This document shows, piece after piece, positions 1 to 8,136 of a stretch of DNA of 64,000 nucleotides. The notes beneath the pieces are model-generated. The model was not told the DNA's origin, ran no database searches, and saw nothing but the letters and a program-made list of their open reading frames with translations. The first letter of the stretch is position 1. Each line of letters starts with the position of its first letter. Source of the DNA: DATFTF01 sp963825175 (lineage in GTDB: Bacteria; Acidobacteriota; Thermoanaerobaculia; UBA5066; Gp7-AA6); NCBI GenBank assembly GCA_963825175.1, contig CAWGSA010000001.1, positions 682,001 to 746,000 on the forward strand, read 5' to 3'. Both the position numbers and the translations under genes were made by a program.

Positions 1-33
1 CGCAGGCTCAAGGCCACGAAGCGCGCGGGCTAG
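1..33 (+). CDS. 3' end of an upstream gene (partial)
   Basis: Frame 1 reads eleven codons ending in TAG, giving a basic C-terminus (RRLKATKRAG). It converges on the TPR lipoprotein gene. Too little is present to name a product, and the assignment rests only on the open frame and the typical basic tail. Confidence 0.3.
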   Translation, partial: RRLKATKRAG

Positions 34-81
34 AAGGCGAGCACCCGAGGCACGGCCAGCGGGATCTCAGCCTCCCTCGGG

Positions 82-1629
82 TCACGCCGCTGTCTTCTTT
101 GCCGGCCCCGCGCCCGCCTTCGCCTTGGACCGCACGAAGGCGTAGTTGACGTTCGGCATGGAATAGAACTCGGCCGTCTTCTTGCAGAACTCCGCCGCCT
201 TGGCCGCGTCGCCCTTGGCGCCATAGGCCTGGCACAGGCGATAGAGGTTCTGGGGATTCTGCGGGTTGGCCTGGGCGAGCTCGGCGATCGCTTTGTCATA
301 GTCCTTCTCGGCGAGCGCGATGGTGCCGTCGAGCTCGTGGGCGTTCTTGATCGTGAAAGGGTTCCTCGCCGACGCGGCGGCCCGGCGAAACGCGTCCGCC
401 TCCGTCTTGGCCAGGGCGAGGTCCTTCCTCGCCAGCGCGACCCGGGCCATGTTGTAGTGATGGACGTTCTTCCCGTTCTCCTTGACCTCCGGGGAGAGGC
501 TGGATTCCTGGACCAGCTGGAGCCCGGCGTCGAATTCCCTTTTCGCCGCGTCGGCCTTCCCGCTCTCGACCAGGATGAGCCCCTTCAGCCCGCGGTCGAA
601 CGCCATCGCGGGGACGTCATTGGTCTTCTTCCCGAGCGCATACTGCTCGTCCACGTCCGCCAGGGCCCTGGCCGTCTTCCCGCCGTCTAAGTGAACGATC
701 GTCAGAGCGAAGAGGGCCGCTCGCCTCTCGGCGTCGGTCCGGGACACCTTCATGGACTCCTGGAGCTCGGCCGCGGCCTGGTCGGGCTTTCCCGAATACA
801 GCAGATCCATGGCGATTCCCTGGTGCGCGTTGGTGAAGTTCGGGTTGATCGCCAGCGCCTTGCGGTACTGCGCGATCGAGTCGTCGAACCGCCCCATCTT
901 GAGCAGCAGCTCGGCGTACGAGTCGTAGGGATTGGGGTCCTTCGGAATGAGCTCGATGTACTTCTGGAACGCCTTTTCCGCGCCGGCGTAGTCCCCGCTC
1001 TGCCGGTACGCATAGCCCAGGATGTTGTAGGCCGTGGAGTAGCCCGGAGCGAGCTCGATGGCTTTCTTGTAATGCTCGATCGCCCGGGGGAACTCCTGCT
1101 GACCGAAGAAGGAGTTACCAAGATTGAAGTGCGCACGCTCGTCGTTGGGGTAGGCGGCCACCAGCTCGTCGAGGTATCCCTTCTGCTTCACGGCGTCGTT
1201 GTTCGCGCCGGCATGCGTCGCGAGTATGAGAAGCCTCTCTCCCAGGGAGGCCTTGTCGGCCAGGGAGACCGCCTTGTTCAGATGCTCGAAGAACTCCTTT
1301 CCGGTCGGAGCGGAAATGGCCAGGTTGAGCTCGGCCGATGCGAAGCCCGGATCGAGATCCGCCGCCTTCTGGAAGTGCTGGATCGAGTCGGTGACCTGAA
1401 GCTTCTCGGCCAGATCGCGCCCCTGCAGGAACTCGGCCTTCGCTTCCGCGGATGCGGTCGTGACCGGGATCTTCCCGTCTCCGGGCGGCGCCGGCGTCTT
1501 GCCGGCCTCCGCCGCGACGGCCGCGGGCGCCGTGTCGGCCGGACCCTCCTTCCTGGCGCAGCCGCCGATCGTCGAGCCGCCGACCATTCCGAGGGTCAAG
1601 AGAAGAGCGAGGGATGGATTCCGGCGCAT
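82..1629 (-). CDS. TPR-repeat lipoprotein
   Basis: Predicted exported lipoprotein of 515 residues made mostly of tetratricopeptide repeats, so probably a protein-protein scaffold or periplasmic assembly factor. The start at 1629 is preceded by GAAGGAGG at good spacing. An upstream in-frame ATG at 1668 lacks this signal. The N-terminus is a hydrophobic signal ending in a lipobox with Cys at residue 24 (TIGGC), followed by an Ala/Pro-rich linker. Typical TPR helices recur from about residue 70 (for example ERAHFNLGNSFFGQQ and YNILGYAYRQSGDY). The C-terminal third has further helical repeats ending in a basic Ala/Lys tail. Gene-level function is unknown. The TPR and lipoprotein calls are secure. 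Confidence 0.85.
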   Translation of the reverse strand: MRRNPSLALLLTLGMVGGSTIGGCARKEGPADTAPAAVAAEAGKTPAPPGDGKIPVTTASAEAKAEFLQGRDLAEKLQVTDSIQHFQKAADLDPGFASAELNLAISAPTGKEFFEHLNKAVSLADKASLGERLLILATHAGANNDAVKQKGYLDELVAAYPNDERAHFNLGNSFFGQQEFPRAIEHYKKAIELAPGYSTAYNILGYAYRQSGDYAGAEKAFQKYIELIPKDPNPYDSYAELLLKMGRFDDSIAQYRKALAINPNFTNAHQGIAMDLLYSGKPDQAAAELQESMKVSRTDAERRAALFALTIVHLDGGKTARALADVDEQYALGKKTNDVPAMAFDRGLKGLILVESGKADAAKREFDAGLQLVQESSLSPEVKENGKNVHHYNMARVALARKDLALAKTEADAFRRAAASARNPFTIKNAHELDGTIALAEKDYDKAIAELAQANPQNPQNLYRLCQAYGAKGDAAKAAEFCKKTAEFYSMPNVNYAFVRSKAKAGAGPAKKTAA

Positions 1630-1837
1630 CGATGCCTCCTTCTCGCTTCGGAAGACGTGGGTGCCCACCGAATGGAGATGAGTACGAAAGCGACGGCGCC
1701 GGGTTGCGCCGCGTGATGATGGACGGCCCGCGCGCCGCGTTCGCGGCCGCAGAGGGAGGACGAGCGGACGTTTCAGAGGGACGGAACCGGATGCGGCGCC
1801 TTCTCCGGAGGGTCCGTAACGGGCGCCTGCGTCGCTT

Positions 1838-1957
1838 CGGCCATACCGCCGAGCCTTCGATCGATGTGGCCTCGCCCCACGCGCGGACGGTCTCGACGAG
1901 CGGAAGGAGCGAACGGCCGTACTCGCTCAATTCATACATCACCGGCGCCGGAACCGA
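1838..1957 (-). pseudogene. Remnant of an HxlR-family regulator C-terminus
   Basis: Reading the minus strand from 1957 gives PAPVMYELSEYGRSLLP and then LVETVRAWGEA. This matches the C-terminal part of the HxlR winged-helix family (PPRVEYxLTEYGRSLxP...LxxWG). The N-terminal DNA-binding half is absent, because the sequence on the other side of 1957 belongs to a different truncated gene on the plus strand. It is a decayed fragment and not a working regulator. Family assignment is from memory of the motif. Confidence 0.55.
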
Positions 1958-2380
1958 ATGACCGGCTCGACGGCGTGGGTCGAGTACGAGGGCACGACCA
2001 TCGTCCGTAAGGTTTGGAACGGCCGCGCCAACCTGGTGAAGCTGGTGGCCGACGGCCCGGCGGGTCACTTCGAAGGCCTCAACCTGCGCCTCTCCAATCC
2101 CCAATCCCGCCAGTGGAGCCTCAACTTCGCCACCAGCAGCGGCGGCGCCCTCGGTCAACTCACGATCGGCGAGTTCAAGAACGGGCGCGGCGAGTTCTTC
2201 GATCAGGAGACCTTGAACGGCCGGGCCATGTTCGTGCGTTTTGTCATCTCCGATATCACCCCGGATTCCTGTCACTTCGAGCAGTCCTTCTCGGATGATG
2301 GCGGCAAGACCTGGGAAGTGAACTGGAAGGCAACCGACACACGCGTGAAGGAGGAACCGGGGAAAGCGCGCTCCCGCTGA
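1958..2380 (+). pseudogene. N-terminally truncated DUF1579-like protein
   Basis: An open frame of 140 codons. It reads like the C-terminal two thirds of a family whose members normally begin with about 40 residues ahead of a conserved L-T-G-S-T-x-W-V-E-Y-E-G. Here the frame starts with ATG exactly at that Thr-Gly-Ser position, with no Shine-Dalgarno. The rest is well preserved: VRKVWNGRANL, GHFEGLNLRLSNPQS, GEFKNGRGEFFDQ, and DDGGKTWEVNW. Immediately upstream lies the antiparallel HxlR remnant, so the two appear joined at a deletion or rearrangement point. It could still be expressed, but loss of the N-terminus argues for a pseudogene. Confidence 0.55.
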
Positions 2381-2561
2381 GCACGCGAGACGATCGGCCG
2401 GCGGCGATCCCGACCGACAGTGGTCATAGGGATCGGCGCGCGAGTGGCTATTGGCATCCGCCCATTCCGAAGTCAGGCTCTCCATCCGTGACGGCGGTCT
2501 TGGCCAGGGGCGCCGGTGCCGATTCCATGCCTTTTCCGCTGCCGTCGCTTCGGGAGAGCCA

Positions 2562-3281
2562 TTGAAGGAGAGATCAGCTGGTTTCACGCGCCTCTTCGCC
2601 GCGACATCGGTTCTGCTTCTGGCTGCGCTGGCAGGGCCCGCCCCTGGCGCCACGATGACCGCGCCGGAAGCCGCGATGCAGCAAATGGCGCCCATGGCCC
2701 CCGTGCAGCCCATTGAGCCCATGCCGCCCATGCCGCCCATGCCGCAGACTAAGTCTCTTCCGCCGCTGACTCCCGAGGAACAGGCGCAACGCCTCTACGC
2801 CGACGGTCTTTCCGACCGCGACAAGGCGGAAAAGCTCGAAGACGAGGCCGCTTCCGCGACCGACGCGAAAAAGAAAGGGAAACTCGAGGCCAAGGCCAGG
2901 GACAGGTACATCGACGCCATCAAGAAGTTCGCCGAGACGACGAAAAAAAACCCGTACCACTATTCGGCCTGGGGCAATCTCGGTCACGCCTATCTGAAGA
3001 CGGGCGACGACGCGTCGGCCCTCGAAGCGTGCGGAAAAGCGCTGGATATCGAACCCAGCGACACCGCGGCCATGGAAGATCGCGCGGAGGCGTTCCTCGC
3101 ACTGAATCGCCTCGACGAGGTCAAGGCGGCCTACGCGTCGCTCCGCGACATGGACCGATCCAGGGCCGACGAGCTGGCCGCTGCAATCGCCCAATGGGTC
3201 CAGAAGAAGAAGGTCGATCCCTCCGGGCTGGATCCGGCCAGGGTCGAAGATTTCGCGCAGTGGGCCGCCAAGAGAAAGTAG
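2562..3281 (+). CDS. Secreted TPR protein
   Basis: A 239-residue exported protein. I chose the TTG start at 2562 because GGGAG sits just upstream and the product then begins with a clean signal peptide (FAATSVLLLAALAGPAPGA). The open frame itself extends back to 2451. After the signal comes a low-complexity Met/Pro stretch (PMAPVQPIEPMPPMPPM), then a charged helical region, then two to three TPR-like helices (AWGNLGHAYLKTGDDASAL, ALDIEPSDTAAM). Function is unknown. It is one of several TPR proteins here and probably acts outside the cytoplasmic membrane. Confidence 0.7.
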   Translation: MKERSAGFTRLFAATSVLLLAALAGPAPGATMTAPEAAMQQMAPMAPVQPIEPMPPMPPMPQTKSLPPLTPEEQAQRLYADGLSDRDKAEKLEDEAASATDAKKKGKLEAKARDRYIDAIKKFAETTKKNPYHYSAWGNLGHAYLKTGDDASALEACGKALDIEPSDTAAMEDRAEAFLALNRLDEVKAAYASLRDMDRSRADELAAAIAQWVQKKKVDPSGLDPARVEDFAQWAAKRK

Positions 3282-3570
3282 CTCGCCCCCCGGACATCCC
3301 AGCGCGGGACCGACCGCTTCGCCTTGCCGCGGCCATTTCCGGGATCCTTTCCCGAGGGACCAGGCGGGAGCGAAGAGTGTTGCCTCCGGGTGGGCGAAGC
3401 CTTAACATTTCGCGCGGCGTGGATCCGCGCCCAACCTCGATGGCCTTCCCCCAGCGAAGGCCCTCGCCGAGGCAAAGGGGGGCATACTCCCGGATCGGCA
3501 GGACGAACCTTCGTCGTCGCGGACGATGGCGCTGGGGGACTTCGCTCGCGAGTGGAACGAAGGAGACGTT

Positions 3571-4221
3571 ATGCCGAAGCAGAAAGACCTCAAGCGGCTC
3601 GTCCGCTCCCGGATGAAGAAGACCGGCGAGGCCTATACCGCCGCGCGGCTTCGAGTACTCAAGAGGAACGAACCCGCTCCCGACTACGCGCACATTGCGG
3701 GCATGAGCGACGCGTCGGTTCGCAAGCAGACCGGGCGCTCGTGGGCGCAGTGGGTCGGCTTGCTCGACGCCGAGGGGGCAGCAGAAAAATCGCACCGAGA
3801 GATCGCTCGGTACGTTTCGTCGCTGGGCACGCCGAGCTGGTGGTCCCAGATGGTCACCGTCGGCTACGAACGCGTACGGGGCTTGCGGGATCGCGGACAG
3901 CGCCGGGGTGGCGGCTACAGCGCGACCAAGAGCCGAACGTTCACTGTTGCTGTCGGAGAACTGTTCCGGGCCTTCGCCAACGCGCGGGTCCGCAGCCGAT
4001 GGCTCCCGGTGAAAGTCACCGTGCGGTCCGCAACGCCGCGGAAGAGGATGCGTCTGGCGTGGGAGGACGACACGGCCGTGGTGCTCGGTTTCTCTTCGAA
4101 GGGACGTTCCAAGAGCGCCGTGGCCCTTGCCCACGAGAACCTTCCCGACAAATCCGCCGCGGAGGCGATGAAGAAGACCTGGAGCGAGTACTTCGATCGA
4201 CTCGGCCTCCTTCTCTCCTGA
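3571..4221 (+). CDS. DUF4287-like / SRPBCC-type protein
   Basis: A 216-residue cytoplasmic protein. The start at 3571 has AAGGAGACGTT directly upstream, while an in-frame ATG at 3526 has none. The first 35 residues carry the TGEAYTAARLRVL motif seen at the front of several small regulator-like proteins. Residues about 50-115 resemble DUF4287 (SVRKQTGRSWAQW, SHREIARYVSSLG, WWSQMVTVGYE). The remainder looks like a degenerate SRPBCC/AHSA1 fold with a conserved Trp near the end. No enzyme activity can be inferred. Confidence 0.6.
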   Translation: MPKQKDLKRLVRSRMKKTGEAYTAARLRVLKRNEPAPDYAHIAGMSDASVRKQTGRSWAQWVGLLDAEGAAEKSHREIARYVSSLGTPSWWSQMVTVGYERVRGLRDRGQRRGGGYSATKSRTFTVAVGELFRAFANARVRSRWLPVKVTVRSATPRKRMRLAWEDDTAVVLGFSSKGRSKSAVALAHENLPDKSAAEAMKKTWSEYFDRLGLLLS

Positions 4222-4279
4222 TGCGTCGCGAGGCGCGGGCCGCCCACCCGCGCCTCATCCTTTCGCCCCATCCCTCTTC

Positions 4280-4462
4280 TTATTCGATCGTCACTTCCGG
4301 GAGGTGCGTCCCCTTGCAGCATGCCTGGGAGAGCTTGGACGAGGCCTTATCGATAAGCTTGCCTCCCCGGACCGATCCGGCCTGCTTCGCGCCGACGGCG
4401 TGCGCGGAGAGATTTCGAAGACTCTTTCTCGACTTGGTCCTGACGGATTTCTCGGATGCCAT
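4280..4462 (-). CDS. GG-leader peptide carrying an Hcp middle segment
   Basis: A 60-residue peptide with an AGGAGG six bases before the ATG at 4462, which decides the start over an ATG at 4483. Residues 1-34 are a basic leader ending RNLSAHAVGAKQAGSVRGG. The rest (LIDKASSKLSQACCKGTH, then LPEVTIE) aligns with the middle of type VI secretion Hcp, where Pseudomonas Hcp1 reads YIDKSTPNLMMACSSGKHYP (recalled from memory). It lies 52 bases downstream of the lanthipeptide-type leader gene at 4515-4676 on the same strand, so the two are probably co-transcribed. The remaining Hcp regions are absent, so it cannot form a normal Hcp ring alone. The role is unknown: it could be a RiPP-like precursor or a remnant. 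Confidence 0.7.
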   Translation of the reverse strand: MASEKSVRTKSRKSLRNLSAHAVGAKQAGSVRGGKLIDKASSKLSQACCKGTHLPEVTIE

Positions 4463-4514
4463 GGGATCCTCCTGATCGTTCAAATCCTATTCCGGCTGTT
4501 GCGGCGGCTTCGTC

Positions 4515-4676
4515 TCAAGCCCAAGCGCGGGGAGCGGGAGTGCAGCTCAGGCGCTCCGAGCCTCCCTTGATTTCCTTGGCCCTGCTCTTCGGGTCGAGGT
4601 CCCTGAGCGTCTCCTTCCGGAGCTTCAGGTTTCCGACCCGTTCGTTGTCCGCGACCTTCTTTCTCTGGGCGACCAT
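4515..4676 (-). CDS. Short peptide with class I lanthipeptide-type GG leader
   Basis: A 53-residue ORF with AAGGGAGG seven bases before the ATG. The leader NLKLRKETLRDLDPKSRAKE, then IKGG, has the KLxLxKETLxxL...KGG pattern of TIGR04149-like class I lanthipeptide precursors, known mainly from Bacteroidetes. The 14 residues after Gly-Gly (SERLSCTPAPRAWA) contain two Ser, one Thr and one Cys, which would permit one lanthionine. It precedes the Hcp-segment peptide at 4280-4462 with a 52-base gap. No LanB, LanC or transporter gene is in the window, so maturation is conjectural. Confidence 0.6.
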   Translation of the reverse strand: MVAQRKKVADNERVGNLKLRKETLRDLDPKSRAKEIKGGSERLSCTPAPRAWA

Positions 4677-4821
4677 GATGCGTCCTCCCTTCTTACCTGA
4701 TCCGTCCAGGGAGCATCACCGGTGCCAACCGGAGCGACATCGCCCACTTCCTTGTTCCCAGAGGAGTTCCCGAGAAAGCCGCCTCCGCCGCCTGATCCGA
4801 AACGGAACATCACGGTATCGA
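4677..4821 (-). promoter_or_regulatory. Conserved upstream region of GG-leader genes (copy 1)
   Basis: The leader region upstream of the 4515-4676 gene shares blocks with the region upstream of the peptide gene at 5937-6110. The blocks are GCGTCCTCC beside the start, ACCGGTGCCA in the middle, and a distal 24-mer at 4798-4821 that differs by one base from 6239-6262 (shared core CGAAACGGAACATC and CGGTATCGA). Distances to the start codons are 122 and 129 bases. This looks like a duplicated promoter/5' UTR. Bases 4822-4980 hold nothing I recognise. Confidence 0.5.
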
Positions 4822-4980
4822 GGTGGGACTAATGGTTCGCAAGAGCGCGTCGCCCCCGCGATGGGCGAACCTTGGTCAGAGTGAGCGGCCGCAGCCTGGA
4901 GACGTCCCCGCTCCGCGCCACACCGAGAGAGCTGCGGCCTTCCGGCCCGCCGCCTCTCCCCGATGGAGCCCTCTGCCGCC

Positions 4981-5859
4981 TTATCGGGGCTTGTCGCGGA
5001 GCCGCGAGACGAGATCCTCGTATTCGGGAGATTCTCCGTCGAGACTCAGACCGAACCCGGGCGACGTACCGGGCGATGAAATCGCCAGAGAGCCCCGAAC
5101 GACTTTCCCATTCAGGACCAGGGTTCTTCCCTCAGGCAGGTTGACCTTCAGCCGCACGATCGGTCCGGCGCCGGGAATGCGCTCAGTGCGCACGAACATC
5201 CCCCGGGGCGAGACATCGCCGATGGTGCCCGTTCCGTGAAAGGTGCCCTGCGTGAATTCGACGCTCATTTCTGCCTTGCGCCGTCGAGACGTCCGCTTCT
5301 CGACCGCCCCGGTGTCTCTCCGGGCCTGGATCGGACGGGCCGTCGGGATGCGGGCCATGTCGCGCGGATCCCCCGGTGTCGCGGCCGGATCTCTCGAAAT
5401 GATCGGCGCGGGTGGGCCGGACGCCAGATCCCTCGAAGACTCGACGCTCTCGATACGGCCGCTCACGGTGCGGCCGTCCACCGGCACGAGGCATCGGAAT
5501 GAGACCGGGAAGATCTCCGGCAGTTCCTTGCCGAGCGCTCGCCACTGCTTCGACAGCGCCTCGGGCATGGCCGGGCCGTCGAACCAGAAATTCACCTGAC
5601 CCGACGGGCCGATGATGACCGGCTGGAGGTAATCGATTCCGGAGTCGTCCGCCGGAAAGCAGAACCCGAAGTGGCGGCTCGAGTCGAAGAGCTCGAACTC
5701 CGTGGCGGCGAGGAAAATCTCGTCGTCGCTCTGCGACAGCGAGACCCGCTTGGAAGGAGTCGCCGTCGCGGAAGCGCCGCTCCCTCCCTCGTAGCGCCAT
5801 ACCGGACTCGCCACGAGGTCATCGCAAGTCAAATCGGCCAGTCGTTTCACGGCGTCCAA
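4981..5859 (-). CDS. PilZ-domain protein
   Basis: A 292-residue protein with a PilZ domain, the usual cyclic-di-GMP receptor fold, at about residues 190-285. An Arg-rich start (RTSRRRKAEMSVEF) is followed by the D-x-S-x-x-G signature (DVSPRG) and a closing GFGLSL strand. The first 150 residues are an unrecognised alpha/beta region, and a Pro-rich linker precedes PilZ. The start is TTG at 5859 with only a weak Shine-Dalgarno, so the N-terminus is less certain. No signal peptide or membrane segment is visible. It is flanked on both sides by same-strand GG-leader peptide genes. Partner and output are unknown. Confidence 0.75.
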   Translation of the reverse strand: MDAVKRLADLTCDDLVASPVWRYEGGSGASATATPSKRVSLSQSDDEIFLAATEFELFDSSRHFGFCFPADDSGIDYLQPVIIGPSGQVNFWFDGPAMPEALSKQWRALGKELPEIFPVSFRCLVPVDGRTVSGRIESVESSRDLASGPPAPIISRDPAATPGDPRDMARIPTARPIQARRDTGAVEKRTSRRRKAEMSVEFTQGTFHGTGTIGDVSPRGMFVRTERIPGAGPIVRLKVNLPEGRTLVLNGKVVRGSLAISSPGTSPGFGLSLDGESPEYEDLVSRLRDKPR

Positions 5860-5936
5860 GTTATCTCAGATCGGCGCCCGAAGGGCCCAGTCCCCCTGCG
5901 CCGGCGGGCCGGGGCCTCAAAAATGACCAGCCGGCG

Positions 5937-6110
5937 TCACACGCTTGTAATGATGACTTCGTTCATCTTGATGGTCAGAAACTCCTTTTGTTCCCCGCCT
6001 GCCTTGCGTCCGCCCCGGATGCCTGTTGCGCTCCTGGCCGTCAGCGTCTTCTCGGAAAGATTGCGCAGACCTCGTACCGCCTTTGCCTTGCCCTTCTTCT
6101 TCTGACTCAT
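5937..6110 (-). CDS. GG-leader peptide carrying an Hcp C-terminal segment
   Basis: A 57-residue peptide. AAGGAGG lies six bases before the ATG at 6110 and selects it over in-frame codons upstream. The very basic N-terminus leads into VRGLRNLSEKTLTARSATGI and then RGG. A short linker is followed by KEFLTIKMNEVIITSV and a stop. The tail aligns with the Hcp strand that in Pseudomonas Hcp1 reads VEYLIITLKEVLVSSV (from memory). The segment ends just where Hcp would continue with its Gly-rich turn, so this piece is shorter than the other C-terminal piece at 15123-15320. Function unknown. Confidence 0.65.
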   Translation of the reverse strand: MSQKKKGKAKAVRGLRNLSEKTLTARSATGIRGGRKAGGEQKEFLTIKMNEVIITSV

Positions 6111-6262
6111 GAGCGTCCTCCTTTTCCTGACCCAGCCTGATAGCAGTACCGGTGCCATCCGCGCTCACACGATCTAACTCTTTGCTGTCAGAGACCTTGC
6201 CGAAGGAACGGCGCCGGCCGCGTGAGTGCCGACGCGCTCGAAACGGAACATCCCGGTATCGA
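6111..6262 (-). promoter_or_regulatory. Conserved upstream region of GG-leader genes (copy 2)
   Basis: Homologous to 4677-4821. It has GCGTCCTCC next to the start codon, TACCGGTGCCA around 6148, and the distal block at 6239-6262 with core CGAAACGGAACATC. Conservation of distal non-coding sequence suggests a shared promoter or transcript leader for the peptide genes. No -35/-10 pair is convincing. Confidence 0.5.
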
Positions 6263-6342
6263 ATCGCGACCCGGCGGACGAGGCGACCACGGGCCGCGGT
6301 CCTCTTCCGGTTAGGTGTTCCGGGTCGGTGCCTTTCCTGTTC

Positions 6343-6837
6343 CTACTTCTGGGCCGGCGGCGCCGCCTTCGGCGCCTCAACCACCTTGAGGTCGAACTTG
6401 CCGCTGCTTTGGACGAAGAAGACGCAATCCGACGCCTTGTCGCAGGCGGTGGTGTGCTTGTAGTTCCCCCCGGGTTGCATCAGGTAGGAACCCGGTCCGA
6501 GCCGAAACTCCGGCTTTCCCTCCGGCGCCTGGACGAGCGTGCCCGACACGACCACGATCTTGAAGTCGTTGGTGTGCGTGTGCAGGGGCGCGGCGAACCC
6601 CGCCGGAAACTTGAGGAACGCGCCGAATGCGCCCTTTGCATGGTTCCCCCAGACATCCGCGATCTTCACTCCCGGAGCTCCTTTTGGATCCAGGTCCACC
6701 CACTGGATGTCCGCGGCCGGACGGACGACCAGCCGACTCGCCGCGCCCTTCATCTTTCCTTCCGCCGAGCCCTGTGCCAGAACCGTTGCCGCCATCAAGA
6801 TCGAAGCCGCAGCCGCCAGGGCGTGTCGTGCTCTCAT
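6343..6837 (-). CDS. Secreted DUF4437-type cupin (paralog A)
   Basis: A 164-residue exported protein with a signal peptide ending near ATVLAQG. The cupin barrel follows, with metal-ligand motif PLHTHT in strand one of the fold and a second motif GSYLMQPGGNYKH. A C-terminal CDKASDCVFF pair of Cys could form a disulfide. It resembles the DUF4437 family of small cupins, whose substrates are unknown. A close paralog of nearly the same length and motif order lies at 9159-9659 on the same strand, indicating a local duplication. Confidence 0.75.
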   Translation of the reverse strand: MRARHALAAAASILMAATVLAQGSAEGKMKGAASRLVVRPAADIQWVDLDPKGAPGVKIADVWGNHAKGAFGAFLKFPAGFAAPLHTHTNDFKIVVVSGTLVQAPEGKPEFRLGPGSYLMQPGGNYKHTTACDKASDCVFFVQSSGKFDLKVVEAPKAAPPAQK

Positions 6838-7021
6838 GAAGCCCCCCTTTTTCGTGTGAGTCCTTGGGGCGAGGCTATCAGGTCGCCGGATCGCCGTTTC
6901 TTCACGAACCGAGGCACTCGACTCGCGCCCGGCCGTTCGAGGACCCCGGGGCTTCTCACCAGCGTCGGCGGGGTAGAATCCGCATCTGTCTCCCTTTCGA
7001 CATTCACAGCCATCGGCCCGT

Positions 7022-7498
7022 TTGGACCCCCGCGCGCCACGGGCGTTTCCGTGCGGCCTGGTGCTCGCGGCCCTTGTCTTCGCCGCGGCGTGTCAGGGCA
7101 ACGCCGACTTCTCCGACGCCATGCCGGCGCCGGTGCTTCTCTCCGCCGAGGCCTACCAGCCGGAGATCATGGCCATCGACCGCCTGGTCTTCGAGCCCCA
7201 GGCGGTGACGCCGGATCGGCGCGAGGCGCTGGCGAAGTCCCTGGAGGAGCTGTCGCGCCGGGTGAAGGCCGAATCGAAGTCGCGCTTTCTGGCGATCGAG
7301 GCGCTCGAGATCCGCCGTCTCGCGGAGGCGGCCAAGGGTCTTCCACCGGCGCCGCCGCCGCCGGCTCTCCTGAACAACTGGATGCGGATCCGCAACAATC
7401 TCTTCGACGACCGCGCCTGGTTCGCCCGCAGCGCCTCGGACCTCGAGCCCCGCGGCGCGAGTATCACGACGCAGCCGCTGGCCGCGCCACCCCGATAA
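7022..7498 (+). CDS. Hypothetical lipoprotein
   Basis: A 158-residue product from a TTG start, with a hydrophobic segment ending in a lipobox (VFAAACQG). The mature part is mainly helical and charged, with a Pro/Ala stretch (GLPPAPPPPALLNNW). I recognise no family. It converges on the 7563-8135 gene with a 64-base gap that has no clear hairpin. The start is uncertain, since no strong Shine-Dalgarno is visible. Confidence 0.5.
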   Translation: MDPRAPRAFPCGLVLAALVFAAACQGNADFSDAMPAPVLLSAEAYQPEIMAIDRLVFEPQAVTPDRREALAKSLEELSRRVKAESKSRFLAIEALEIRRLAEAAKGLPPAPPPPALLNNWMRIRNNLFDDRAWFARSASDLEPRGASITTQPLAAPPR

Positions 7499-7562
7499 CA
7501 GGCGTCTGAGGATCGAGACAAGCCGGGCCGACGGCCGCACGCCCGACCAGGCCGGGGTCTCT

Positions 7563-8135
7563 CTACCTCTGCGGTGAAGCGACGACCCTCTTCTTCGTGG
7601 CGGCTTTCCGGACGTAATCGATGATTTCGGCCTCACGCTTGCCGGTCGTAACGCAAGTCAGATTCAGCACAAGGTCATACCGGTCCGACTGGATGTGCTT
7701 CTTGCCGACCGCGACGCCGCCGAAGAACGCCTGCACCTGCACCCGGGTTCGTCCGTCGGCGGCGGGGAGAAGAGCGACCTCGGCGACTTGCGAAATTCGA
7801 GTCTCCGATCCGTACACGTCCGCGAGCTTCTGCGTTCCGCAGTCACACCACTCGGTGCGCACGGCCCGTTCGGTTCCGGTCAGCGAAAAGCCGCCCTTGT
7901 CGTCGGCGATCGAGATCGGTTGCGTTCTCAGACGCAGCTTCTCATCGTCTCGCAGGTCGATCGGAATGTCATTTTCATTCAGATAATCCAGAACGCCCCC
8001 CCACACACGCATCGGCGGCTCGTCCAACTCGAACGCCGGCACCACCGTCGGCGGAGTCGAAGGCGGAGTGTACGAAGAGCAGCTTGCGGAAAGCGCCAAA
8101 GCGAGAAGGCCTGCCGCAACCCGTCTCCGCGCCAT
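7563..8135 (-). CDS. Hypothetical outer-membrane-type lipoprotein
   Basis: A 190-residue lipoprotein with a Leu/Ala-rich signal and lipobox LSASC, followed by a Ser/Thr/Pro linker. The core has alternating strand-like segments (TRVQVQAFFGG, YDLVLNLTCVTTG), and a CDC motif sits near the middle. It could be a BamC-like or NlpB-like fold, but the similarity is too weak to claim. The gene starts one base after the threonine ammonia-lyase stop, so they share a transcript. A functional link between a lyase and a lipoprotein is not obvious. Confidence 0.6.
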   Translation of the reverse strand: MARRRVAAGLLALALSASCSSYTPPSTPPTVVPAFELDEPPMRVWGGVLDYLNENDIPIDLRDDEKLRLRTQPISIADDKGGFSLTGTERAVRTEWCDCGTQKLADVYGSETRISQVAEVALLPAADGRTRVQVQAFFGGVAVGKKHIQSDRYDLVLNLTCVTTGKREAEIIDYVRKAATKKRVVASPQR

Positions 8136-8136
8136 C

